A DNA stretch of 35,757 nt from Coprococcus sp. Its GTDB lineage: Bacteria > Bacillota > Clostridia > Lachnospirales > Lachnospiraceae. The stretch spans positions 1 to 35,757 of the forward strand of contig JAEDGN010000019.1 in NCBI GenBank assembly GCA_016297495.1, given 5' to 3'. A program made the translations under genes and the position numbers. Below, piece after piece: positions 31,177-35,757 of the stretch; the stretch's first letter is position 1, and every line of letters begins with the position of its first letter. Below the pieces are notes generated by a model, which was not told the DNA's origin, made no database searches, and worked only from the letters and a program-made list of their open reading frames with translations.

Positions 31177-32945
31177 TTTTGACCCTCTTTCCATTTGTAA
31201 TACTGTGGATTAATATAGATTATCTCTGACGGACGCCCTCCACTTTCCCTCTTCTGCTTCATAATCACTATGTACCCATGTTCAAGAAGTACCTTCAAGC
31301 CAGGTTCCATTTCTTCTGTTTTTTCAAAATGAGGACGGCACAAATCAAAAGCGTTTTTTTTAGAGATAAACTTAATATCAGTGTTTTGCGTGTTCTGCGT
31401 GTTTTGCGCAACTGGTGCAATTCGATTTATAATATATTTAGCATCCTGCATCTCTGGCGGATCAGACAATCCCATCATATCAAAGACTGCCTTTGAATGT
31501 TCAACGTAATATTTCCCGATGTCTATTGCGGATTGCATTGTATCCCCCTCAAGTAATACATTCACCGCATCCCCTTTATGTTTCACCACATGGAACAATC
31601 CGGCTATTCTTATTACATTGCCATGAAGCTTACCTGACCAATCCTCTATAGGTTCAAATTCGTTGGTAAGCCGCTTCTCAATCCACTGATTGAATTCTTC
31701 CGACAGCTTATCAGCTTCAGGGCTTAAACGTATTGTCTTATCTGTAAACCCGTCTAAATCAGGTAATTTCAATAATTCATTTACCAGATCTTCATATTCC
31801 TTACGAATATCCGGATCAATTGGCTTAGACCTGTATACTCTTGTCCCTACCCTGGACTCAGGCATAGAATATAAAAATCTTGCTAACAATCCCTTTCCCC
31901 TGAAGTCCTTATTATTCATGATATCCGTTATGATCTGCGGCTGCACTGCCAATGCAATTGTTAATAATGGCTCGTTCAATTCAATCCCTCCACTTCCTAC
32001 TCTTGCAGATGAATAGTATTCACCTGAATAGCTTTTTAAAAAGATGTCAATATTTGTATTGTTGCTGTATCTTCCTGCCATCATACCGAATATACCACCC
32101 TCAGCAGATACCAGTGCCATACGTTCGTTATTCTCCTTCATCACCCTTACAAGGGCCTCGGGAGTTATATCATCCACTATCAACTGGATATAATTAACTT
32201 CCTCTAGTTCTGACAATTCTTTTTGACAATCAAGAGCATCCTGCATCTTATAAGGTGACTTGTTCCCCCTCTTAGAAAGAGATTCCTCTATATTCCTCAA
32301 TTTGCCGTTTAAAATCTTCTTTTCAAGTGCATACTCAGCAACAGAGCCTTTTCTCCGCTCATTCTCTGAGCGTACATACTCAAATACGGGACGCGTTACT
32401 TCACGTAATGTCGGAGTTTTGCGCTCGGAAGGTCTGGCGATAACAATGACATATAAGTTGATGCTCTCTACCCAGTCTGCTTTGACCAGAACTTTATATT
32501 TACCCTGCAAACACATTGACAAAACTGATAAAACTAAGGTGGCTGCCATATCTACAGGTACCTGAAGCGATTCAGCGGTAGCTAATGTATATATCTGTGT
32601 CACTCCAGGAAGACCGCAAGCCGGAAACGATGGTAAAAGTGATTTTTTATGTTCTTCTATATTCGCAAAACACGCAAAACACGCAAAACACGCAAAACCG
32701 CTGCTTTGTATGTCTGCCATACAGTTACCACCCTTAGGTGCTGCGACTACTGCCGCCTGTCCAGGTCTTTGCCATTCGCTGAAAGCCTTGTCAAACCTGT
32801 CCCACAACCCATCTTTAACAAGCGTATTCCTGACAGTATTGAGGTGCTGCATATACGCAGGTTCAATCTCTGTAAAGAATTCATCTGTCCAATTATCAGG
32901 TTCCCGGATTCTCTTTATCATCTCATTTATCGTCAAGCTACTCAC
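31173..32945 (-). CDS. DUF3987 replication protein (helicase/primase-like)
   Basis: A 590-residue DUF3987 protein. Central landmarks are VIARPSERKTPTLREV (degenerate Walker A, near 170), LIVDDITPEALVRVM, then ALVSAEGGIFGMMAGRY and LTIALAVQPQIITDIM, which match phage and satellite DUF3987 ATPases used in replication. A flexible FACFACFACFAN stretch lies at 84-94 and QNTQNTQNT at about 513-521, before a C-terminal winged-helix-like part. Both are encoded by iteron-like 9-bp repeats. GTG start at 32945, AAAGG upstream. It overlaps the previous gene by 8 nt. It is the likely replication initiator of the element. Confidence 0.78.
   Translation of the reverse strand: MSSLTINEMIKRIREPDNWTDEFFTEIEPAYMQHLNTVRNTLVKDGLWDRFDKAFSEWQRPGQAAVVAAPKGGNCMADIQSSGFACFACFACFANIEEHKKSLLPSFPACGLPGVTQIYTLATAESLQVPVDMAATLVLSVLSMCLQGKYKVLVKADWVESINLYVIVIARPSERKTPTLREVTRPVFEYVRSENERRKGSVAEYALEKKILNGKLRNIEESLSKRGNKSPYKMQDALDCQKELSELEEVNYIQLIVDDITPEALVRVMKENNERMALVSAEGGIFGMMAGRYSNNTNIDIFLKSYSGEYYSSARVGSGGIELNEPLLTIALAVQPQIITDIMNNKDFRGKGLLARFLYSMPESRVGTRVYRSKPIDPDIRKEYEDLVNELLKLPDLDGFTDKTIRLSPEADKLSEEFNQWIEKRLTNEFEPIEDWSGKLHGNVIRIAGLFHVVKHKGDAVNVLLEGDTMQSAIDIGKYYVEHSKAVFDMMGLSDPPEMQDAKYIINRIAPVAQNTQNTQNTDIKFISKKNAFDLCRPHFEKTEEMEPGLKVLLEHGYIVIMKQKRESGGRPSEIIYINPQYYKWKEGQK
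31382..31408. repeat. Three 9-bp repeats (TGTTTTGCG) near the 3' end of the DUF3987 gene
   Basis: Units at 31382-31390, 31391-31399 (one mismatch) and 31400-31408. The same 9-mer, inverted, is repeated four times at the other end of the gene. They encode QNTQNTQNT. Confidence 0.75.
32664..32699. repeat. Four 9-bp repeats (CGCAAAACA) near the 5' end of the DUF3987 gene
   Basis: Units at 32664, 32673, 32682 and 32691 (the last with one mismatch), without spacing. Adjacent DNA to the left is AT-rich. This resembles replication iterons inside an initiator gene, as in lambda O; the encoded FACFACFACFA is a plausible linker. Confidence 0.75.
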
Positions 32946-33138
32946 CTGCTACCTTTCCGCTGACACCTCCATAACAGCAGCGTTCTTCGAAAAATACCCG
33001 GCTTACGCGCCCCTGTACGGTTATGTACCCACGTTCTTTCAACTCCGCATTAAGCTGACGTATGATGGCATAAGCTTTACCTTCAGACACCCCCATAGCA
33101 TCCGCTACCTCTTTAGCCGTTACATACTGCCTTGTCAT
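32938..33138 (-). CDS. Small helix-turn-helix DNA-binding protein
   Basis: A 66-residue winged-helix protein: VTAKEVADAMGVSEGKAYAIIRQLNAELKERGYITVQGRVSR. The AMGVSEGKAYAII helix pair is like excisionase/AlpA-type and ICE regulators. It may be the excisionase or a second replication regulator. Its ATG overlaps the upstream stop by ATGA, and its end overlaps the DUF3987 start. Confidence 0.7.
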   Translation of the reverse strand: MTRQYVTAKEVADAMGVSEGKAYAIIRQLNAELKERGYITVQGRVSRVFFEERCCYGGVSGKVAGE

Positions 33139-33317
33139 TCGTCCCCGCCTCCTTCTTTATAGGCATATATTTCAGCCTTCAATCTGGCTATGCGCTTCTT
33201 CAGCAGTATCTTTCTGGCCCTGATCGGCTCATATGCCTCCGGTGATTCAGCATTAACCGGAAGTGCAGAATACTCTGCTGCCAGCCTGCTGCATTCAGCA
33301 ATTTTTTGAATGATCAT
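33135..33317 (-). CDS. Hypothetical small protein (60 residues)
   Basis: A helical, basic protein with an AEYSALPVNAESPEAYEPIR segment and RARKILLKKRIARLKAE. AAAGGAG precedes the ATG at 33317. It is the second gene of the early operon and is coupled to the next by ATGA. No family recognised. Confidence 0.6.
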   Translation of the reverse strand: MIIQKIAECSRLAAEYSALPVNAESPEAYEPIRARKILLKKRIARLKAEIYAYKEGGGDE

Positions 33318-33332
33318 GTAATTTCTCCTTTC

Positions 33333-33353
33333 ATTTCAGAACCGCCGCCACGC
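33333..33353. repeat. 21-bp direct repeat, copy 1
   Basis: It matches 34535-34555 in 20 of 21 positions: ATTTCAGA(A/G)CCGCCGCCACGC. Copy 2 is inside the loop of the hairpin before the integrase gene. Purpose unknown. Confidence 0.7.
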
Positions 33354-33358
33354 TTGTT

Positions 33359-33559
33359 TTAATCCTCGATTTCAATGATATCTGTTGGGTCAACACCTAA
33401 ACCCTCAGCGATTTTCCCGACAATTTCCGGTTTGCAACTTCTACCGTTCATAACTGCTGAAATTGTTTGTTTTGAAACGCCAGAATTTGCCGCTAAATCC
33501 GCTTGTTTAAGTTTAAGTCTTGCCATAAAAATTAATACGCTCGTCTTTTTAATTTTCAT
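33359..33559 (-). CDS. Cro-like XRE repressor
   Basis: A 66-residue XRE protein: MKIKKTSVLIFMARLKLKQAD, then ANSGVSKQTISAVMNGRSCKPEIVGKIAEGLGV. The helix-turn-helix occupies nearly the whole length. It is the first gene of the minus-strand early operon, made from the promoter at 33618-33646 and divergent from the CI-type gene. The ATG at 33559 follows GGAGGTGATG; upstream frame is rejected. Confidence 0.8.
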   Translation of the reverse strand: MKIKKTSVLIFMARLKLKQADLAANSGVSKQTISAVMNGRSCKPEIVGKIAEGLGVDPTDIIEIED

Positions 33560-33591
33560 TTCATCACCTCCTGTAAATACTTTAATCGAGT

Positions 33592-33606
33592 TCAATTAAA
33601 TTGAAT
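33592..33606. promoter_or_regulatory. Palindromic operator of the satellite switch
   Basis: TTCAATTAAATTGAA is a perfect 15-bp palindrome between the Cro-like start and its promoter. Further copies of the half-site TTCAA/TTGAA (33635-33646, 33663-33668, 33683-33688) lie under both divergent promoters. Confidence 0.65.
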
Positions 33607-33617
33607 CTATACGATTA

Positions 33618-33646
33618 TAATAATTCATTTTTATTGAACTGTCAAT
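33618..33646 (-). promoter_or_regulatory. Early promoter of the satellite (PR-like)
   Basis: Minus strand TTGACA (33641-33646), 17 bp, TATTAT (33618-33623). It drives the Cro-like gene and the long replication-to-capsid transcript. Confidence 0.7.
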
Positions 33647-33672
33647 ATATTTTTTAATTTAATTGAACTATA

Positions 33673-33701
33673 TTTACAATTATTCAATTTTATTGTATTA
33701 T
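33673..33701 (+). promoter_or_regulatory. Repressor promoter of the satellite (PRM-like)
   Basis: TTTACA (33673-33678), 17 bp, TATTAT (33696-33701), then GGAGGTG and the repressor ATG. It is divergent from the early promoter, with 26 bp between the two -35 boxes. Confidence 0.65.
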
Positions 33702-33720
33702 TATATTGGAGGTGCACTAT

Positions 33721-34125
33721 ATGCCAGATAGAGATATCAAAGAAATATTTACAGAAAACTTAAAATTATATTTAAAAGATAAGAATATGACATTTGCAGA
33801 TTTGGCAGACTTACTTCACATAAGTAAATCGACTGTTTCAATGTGGATAACCGGTAAAAGCATGCCACGAATGGAATTATTAGATAGAATAGCAGATGTT
33901 CTCAAAATAGAAGTGGTTGATTTATATTTTGACCACACAAAGCAAGATGAACACCTTAAAAGGATGAGAAAAGCAATGGGGCTCCCTGATAAGGAATCAG
34001 AATCCACAACATTGGCAGCCCATTTTGACGGAACCGAATACACCGAGGAAGAACTTGAAGAAATTCGCCAATTTGCCGAATTCGTGAAAAGTAAGAGAAG
34101 GGATAAAAAAGAACCCGAAGAATAG
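33721..34125 (+). CDS. CI-like XRE repressor of the satellite
   Basis: A 134-residue repressor. The XRE helix-turn-helix is at about 23-60 (MTFADLADLLHISKSTVSMWITGKSMPRMELLDRIADVL), followed by a charged linker and the tail LAAHFDGTEYTEEELEEIRQFAEFVKSKR. This tail is common in Firmicutes repressors; there is no peptidase domain, so induction would not be by RecA self-cleavage but perhaps by a helper protein, as in PICIs. GGAGGTG precedes the ATG at 33721. It is followed by the toxin locus and integrase on the same strand. Confidence 0.82.
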   Translation: MPDRDIKEIFTENLKLYLKDKNMTFADLADLLHISKSTVSMWITGKSMPRMELLDRIADVLKIEVVDLYFDHTKQDEHLKRMRKAMGLPDKESESTTLAAHFDGTEYTEEELEEIRQFAEFVKSKRRDKKEPEE

Positions 34126-34139
34126 GACAATTCGCTTTT

Positions 34140-34155
34140 GGCTCGACGTCGAGTC
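34140..34155. repeat. Palindrome copy 1 (GGCTCGACGTCGAGTC)
   Basis: A 12-bp perfect core CTCGACGTCGAG. A second copy at 34489-34504 is a perfect 16-bp palindrome (GGCTCGACGTCGAGCC). The two flank the toxin-antitoxin locus 349 bp apart. Confidence 0.7.
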
Positions 34156-34201
34156 GAAGCCGTATGGATGCCAGTAAAAAAACAGTACCTTGACAATACA
34201 A

Positions 34202-34225
34202 TATGCTTACCACGGGGACCGTTGG
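34202..34225 (+). promoter_or_regulatory. Toxin mRNA leader with antisense and fold-back elements
   Basis: TATGCTTACC (34202-34211) is repeated at 34396-34405, and GGACCGTTGG (34216-34225) is exactly complementary to CCAACGGTCC at 34426-34435. So the toxin mRNA can fold its 5' and 3' ends together, and the antisense RNA can pair with the leader. A further stem CCAGCC / GGCTGG (34236-34241, 34260-34265) brackets the ribosome site. Confidence 0.65.
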
Positions 34226-34269
34226 GGCGTTAATGCCAGCCGCCAGACGAAAGAAAGGAGGCTGGTGCT

Positions 34270-34359
34270 ATGGTTACATATAGTGATTTATTCACCTTTG
34301 TGATTATGCTTTGTGCCGTCATTACTCTTGTTATGACATTTTTAAACCACAAAAAATAG
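34270..34359 (+). CDS. Holin-like type I toxin peptide
   Basis: A 29-residue peptide, MVTYSDLFTFVIMLCAVITL followed by VMTFLNHKK. One hydrophobic transmembrane helix and a short basic tail make it a clear member of the putative holin-like toxin (Fst/TxpA-like) group, which insert into the inner membrane and stop growth. AAAGGAGG (34254-34261) is strong but lies in a hairpin. An antisense RNA overlaps its 3' end. It is too short for standard ORF calling. Its role here is probably to keep the satellite in the cell or to affect phage infection. Confidence 0.8.
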   Translation: MVTYSDLFTFVIMLCAVITLVMTFLNHKK

Positions 34360-34442
34360 CGCCCCTGCTCTGGTAAAGTAAGGCGCTATCTTTGCTATGC
34401 TTACCGGCGGTCAGGTGTACGCTGGCCAACGGTCCTCTTGTT
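34351..34442 (-). ncRNA. Antisense RNA antitoxin of the type I locus
   Basis: From the promoter at 34449-34477, a minus-strand RNA of about 92 nt would begin near 34442 and stop at the terminator (stem ATAGCGCC / GGCGCTAT at 34382-34389 and 34356-34363, then TTTTTT to 34351). Its 3' part is complementary to the end of the toxin mRNA, and GGTAAGCATA in its middle pairs with the toxin leader at 34202-34211. This is the arrangement of par/fst RNA II. No protein is encoded. Confidence 0.72.
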
Positions 34443-34448
34443 AAGTAT

Positions 34449-34477
34449 ATTATATGTCAAACCAGGGTATTTGTCAA
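34449..34477 (-). promoter_or_regulatory. Perfect-consensus promoter of the antisense RNA
   Basis: Minus strand TTGACA (34472-34477), exactly 17 bp, TATAAT (34449-34454): both hexamers are perfect, which would give the high constant level expected for an unstable antitoxin RNA. Confidence 0.82.
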
Positions 34478-34488
34478 ACAGATAATCC

Positions 34489-34504
34489 GGCTCGACGTCG
34501 AGCC
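34489..34504. repeat. Palindrome copy 2 (GGCTCGACGTCGAGCC)
   Basis: A perfect 16-bp palindrome between the antisense promoter and the integrase leader; copy 1 is at 34140-34155. It could be a binding site for excisionase, integrase or a regulator, or a boundary of the toxin module. Confidence 0.7.
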
Positions 34505-34528
34505 GATCGAACCGGCAGCAAAACAACT

Positions 34529-34571
34529 CTTTTTATTTCAGAGCCGCCGCCACGCGAATCGAAATAAAAAG
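34529..34571 (+). promoter_or_regulatory. Hairpin covering the integrase ribosome site
   Basis: Exact 11-bp arms CTTTTTATTTC (34529-34539) and GAAATAAAAAG (34561-34571), with the copy-2 21-bp repeat (34535-34555) partly in the loop. The right arm includes the AAAAAGG of the integrase Shine-Dalgarno, so translation could be limited by the fold. Confidence 0.6.
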
Positions 34572-34583
34572 GAGAATGATATA

Positions 34584-35636
34584 ATGCCAGCATATTATGA
34601 CGATACTACAAAGACCTGGTACTGCAAATTCTATTATACTGATTACACAGGTGCCAAGAAACAAAAATTCAAGCGGGGATTTAAACTGCAGCGTGAAGCC
34701 AAGGCATGGGAACGCGATTTTCTGGAACGACAGCAAGGAACTCCTGACATGACATTTCAGGCCCTCTATGATATCTACATTGAAGATATGAGTCATAGGC
34801 TCCGGCAAAACAGTGTTGATGGAAAAAAGAATGTATTTAAGAACAGGATCCTTCCATACTTTAAGGATAAGCCAATAAATTCCATTACCCCTGCAGATAT
34901 CCGTAAATGGCAAAATGAACACATGGATCTCGGTTATTCAGATGCTTATCTCGATCGGATCCAGAACATGCTTACCACAATTTTTAATTATGCAGTGACT
35001 TATTACAATCTTCCGGCCAATCCATGCGACAAAGCCGGGCATATGGGGAAAAGAACCAGATCCATGAACTTCTGGACGCTTGAACAGTATAACCAGTTTA
35101 TTCCCCATATAACTGATCAGTCAGCATATACGGCCATTCAGGTTCTTTTTTACTCCGGAATGCGTTTCGGGGAACTGCTGGCTCTTACATTGGCCGACTT
35201 GAATTTTACTGACAATATTATCAATGTGAATAAATCTCTGCAGCATAAAGCATCCGGAGATCTGATCACACCGCCAAAGACTGCCAATGGCATACGTTCT
35301 ATAGCCATGCCATCAGCCATCATGGAACAGCTGAAGAACTATACAGAGCAATGTTATGGTATCCAGCCGGAAGACCAGGTATTCACATTCACCAAGAGCC
35401 TTATCCGGAACAATATGCAGCGGGGATCTGAAGCCGCCGGCATACCGTTCATCCGGATACACGACCTTCGCCATTCCCATGTTTCACTCTTAATTCACAT
35501 GGGTTTCTCGCCTCACCTGATTGCTGAACGCATCGGCGATACAGTGCAAATGGTTAATGGAACATACGGGCATCTGTATCCGAACAAACATGCAGAAGTT
35601 GCAAAGAGGCTTGACGAGCTTATAGTATCAAAATAG
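34584..35636 (+). CDS. int: Tyrosine integrase of the satellite
   Basis: A 350-residue tyrosine recombinase. The N-terminal arm-binding domain (MPAYYDDTTKTWYCKFYY...) resembles Tn916 Int; a SAM-like core-binding domain follows (FQALYDIYIEDMSHRL, then YFKDKPINSITPADIRKW). Catalytic residues are visible: Arg194 in SGMRFGELLAL, HDLRH at 293-297 (His, Arg296) and Tyr328 in TYGHLYP. The His near LIAERIGD is replaced. It would join attP with attB in tuf. AAAAAGGAG precedes the ATG at 34584; a longer frame to 34392 runs through the antisense locus and is rejected. It ends 51 bp from the att core, as usual. Confidence 0.93.
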   Translation: MPAYYDDTTKTWYCKFYYTDYTGAKKQKFKRGFKLQREAKAWERDFLERQQGTPDMTFQALYDIYIEDMSHRLRQNSVDGKKNVFKNRILPYFKDKPINSITPADIRKWQNEHMDLGYSDAYLDRIQNMLTTIFNYAVTYYNLPANPCDKAGHMGKRTRSMNFWTLEQYNQFIPHITDQSAYTAIQVLFYSGMRFGELLALTLADLNFTDNIINVNKSLQHKASGDLITPPKTANGIRSIAMPSAIMEQLKNYTEQCYGIQPEDQVFTFTKSLIRNNMQRGSEAAGIPFIRIHDLRHSHVSLLIHMGFSPHLIAERIGDTVQMVNGTYGHLYPNKHAEVAKRLDELIVSK

Positions 35637-35656
35637 TATCAAAAAAGGACTCCCAT
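35623..35656. repeat. Right copy of the terminal direct repeat (possible integrase arm sites)
   Basis: TAGTATCAAA (35623-35632), TAGTATC (35634-35640) and GGACTCCCAT (35647-35656) repeat the order of 26959-26990 with 2 bp more between the last two blocks. It overlaps the integrase stop codon. Confidence 0.6.
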
Positions 35657-35670
35657 CTCTGAGAGTCCTT
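35641..35670. terminator. Terminator between integrase and tuf (both directions)
   Basis: AAGGACTC / GAGTCCTT (35645-35652, 35663-35670). On the minus strand, after tuf, TTTTTT follows (35646-35641), so it can replace the tuf terminator displaced by integration. It also serves the integrase gene. Confidence 0.75.
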
Positions 35671-35687
35671 AATTTATACGTATTGTT

Positions 35688-35712
35688 AATTATTCAATAA
35701 TAGTAGCAACAC
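35688..35712. repeat. Right attachment site (attR) at the tuf 3' end
   Basis: The 25-bp core that is copied at 26833-26857. It covers the stop codon and last residues of EF-Tu, so the gene stays complete after integration. Confidence 0.85.
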
Positions 35713-35757
35713 GGCCTGATCCTACAGTACGTCCACCTTCACGGATAGCGAATGTAA
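35690..35757 (-). CDS. tuf: Elongation factor Tu, C-terminal end (runs off the window)
   Basis: Minus-strand codons read TFAIREGGRTVGSGRVATII then E and stop, the universally conserved end of bacterial EF-Tu (domain III). EF-Tu carries aminoacyl-tRNA to the ribosome. Only 22 codons are in the window, and the stop is TAA at 35692-35690. The 3' end is the attachment site of the satellite to its left. Confidence 0.97.
   Translation of the reverse strand, partial: TFAIREGGRTVGSGRVATIIE

Larger units (their letters stand above)
26833..35712. mobile_element. Integrated phage satellite (PICI-like) at the 3' end of tuf
   Basis: The element is 8.86 kb from repeat to repeat. The right border is the end of tuf, next to a tyrosine integrase gene; the left border carries a copy of the last 25 bp of tuf with one mismatch. 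Inside are divergent phage-type regulators, a DUF3987 replication protein, small phage genes, a scaffold protein, a capsid protein and a sigma factor. Portal, terminase large subunit, protease and tail genes are absent. This gene set and size fit a helper-dependent satellite better than a whole prophage or an ICE (no relaxase or T4SS). A decayed prophage is an alternative, but the genes are intact, tightly packed and translationally coupled. Confidence 0.8.

Noticed and set aside
32664..32699. CRISPR-like or simple microsatellite array
   Set aside because: There are no spacers and the 9-bp units are contiguous, so it is not CRISPR. A plain slippage microsatellite is not excluded, but the same unit recurring inverted at the other end of the gene argues against chance.
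34392..34583. Long N-terminal extension of the integrase frame
   Set aside because: It runs through the antisense promoter, the palindrome and the ribosome-site hairpin, with no Shine-Dalgarno at its start. The ATG at 34584 has AAAAAGGAG upstream and begins like Tn916-type integrases.
26833..35712. Integrative conjugative element
   Set aside because: There is no relaxase, coupling protein or type IV secretion gene; capsid, scaffold and sigma genes indicate a phage-related element.

Overview
The window looks like chromosome of a Clostridia gut bacterium, most likely Lachnospiraceae. The support is strong AGGAGG-type ribosome sites, sigma-A promoters with 17-bp spacers, and the gene content: BD-FAE-like esterase, xylulokinase, M3 oligopeptidase, C69 dipeptidase, a YedE/YedF/SelD selenium cluster, DUF4143 ATPase and EF-Tu. 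The genus cannot be fixed from sequence alone. No rRNA, tRNA or CRISPR array was seen.

Positions 1-8.5 kb: N-terminus of a nitrilase-family gene, then a sugar block on the minus strand (carbohydrate esterase, xylulokinase, L-fucose/L-arabinose-isomerase-family protein, AraC regulator, GNAT acetyltransferase), a plus-strand M3 oligoendopeptidase, and a D-lyxose-isomerase-like cupin enzyme. Positions 8.5-11.2 kb: a broken MATE exporter behind a promoter-leader-terminator attenuator, and an unusual fusion of metallophosphoesterase, rubrerythrin and rubredoxin. Positions 11.3-16.3 kb: a selenium-handling cluster (yedE, yedF/tusA-like, DUF3343, selD on minus; PLP cysteine-desulfurase-like enzyme and LysR regulator on plus) of the type linked to labile-selenium cofactors rather than selenocysteine. 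Positions 16.3-26.8 kb: C69 dipeptidase, a decayed stretch with two truncated gene starts, a NagD-like HAD phosphatase, a duplicated-domain lipoprotein, a short UvrA-like ABC ATPase, a membrane Ser/Thr kinase with a divergent partner gene, a VOC protein, a DUF4143 ATPase with operator-like repeats, and a hairpin-rich intergenic region.

Positions 26,833-35,712: an 8.9-kb integrated element placed exactly at the 3' end of tuf (EF-Tu). The last codons of tuf are duplicated at the far end as a 25-bp att repeat with one mismatch. Beside tuf lies a tyrosine integrase. Next come a type I toxin-antitoxin locus (29-aa holin-like toxin, antisense RNA with a perfect-consensus promoter, fold-back complementarity), divergent CI/Cro-type regulators with a palindromic operator, and a DUF3987 replication protein whose gene carries iteron-like 9-bp arrays at both ends. 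Small phage genes, a scaffold protein, a major capsid protein and a sigma-70-like factor behind a terminator follow. There is no portal, terminase large subunit or tail gene. It is best read as a phage satellite (PICI-like) that brings its own capsid and scaffold but depends on a helper for the rest. This is the most interesting system in the window.
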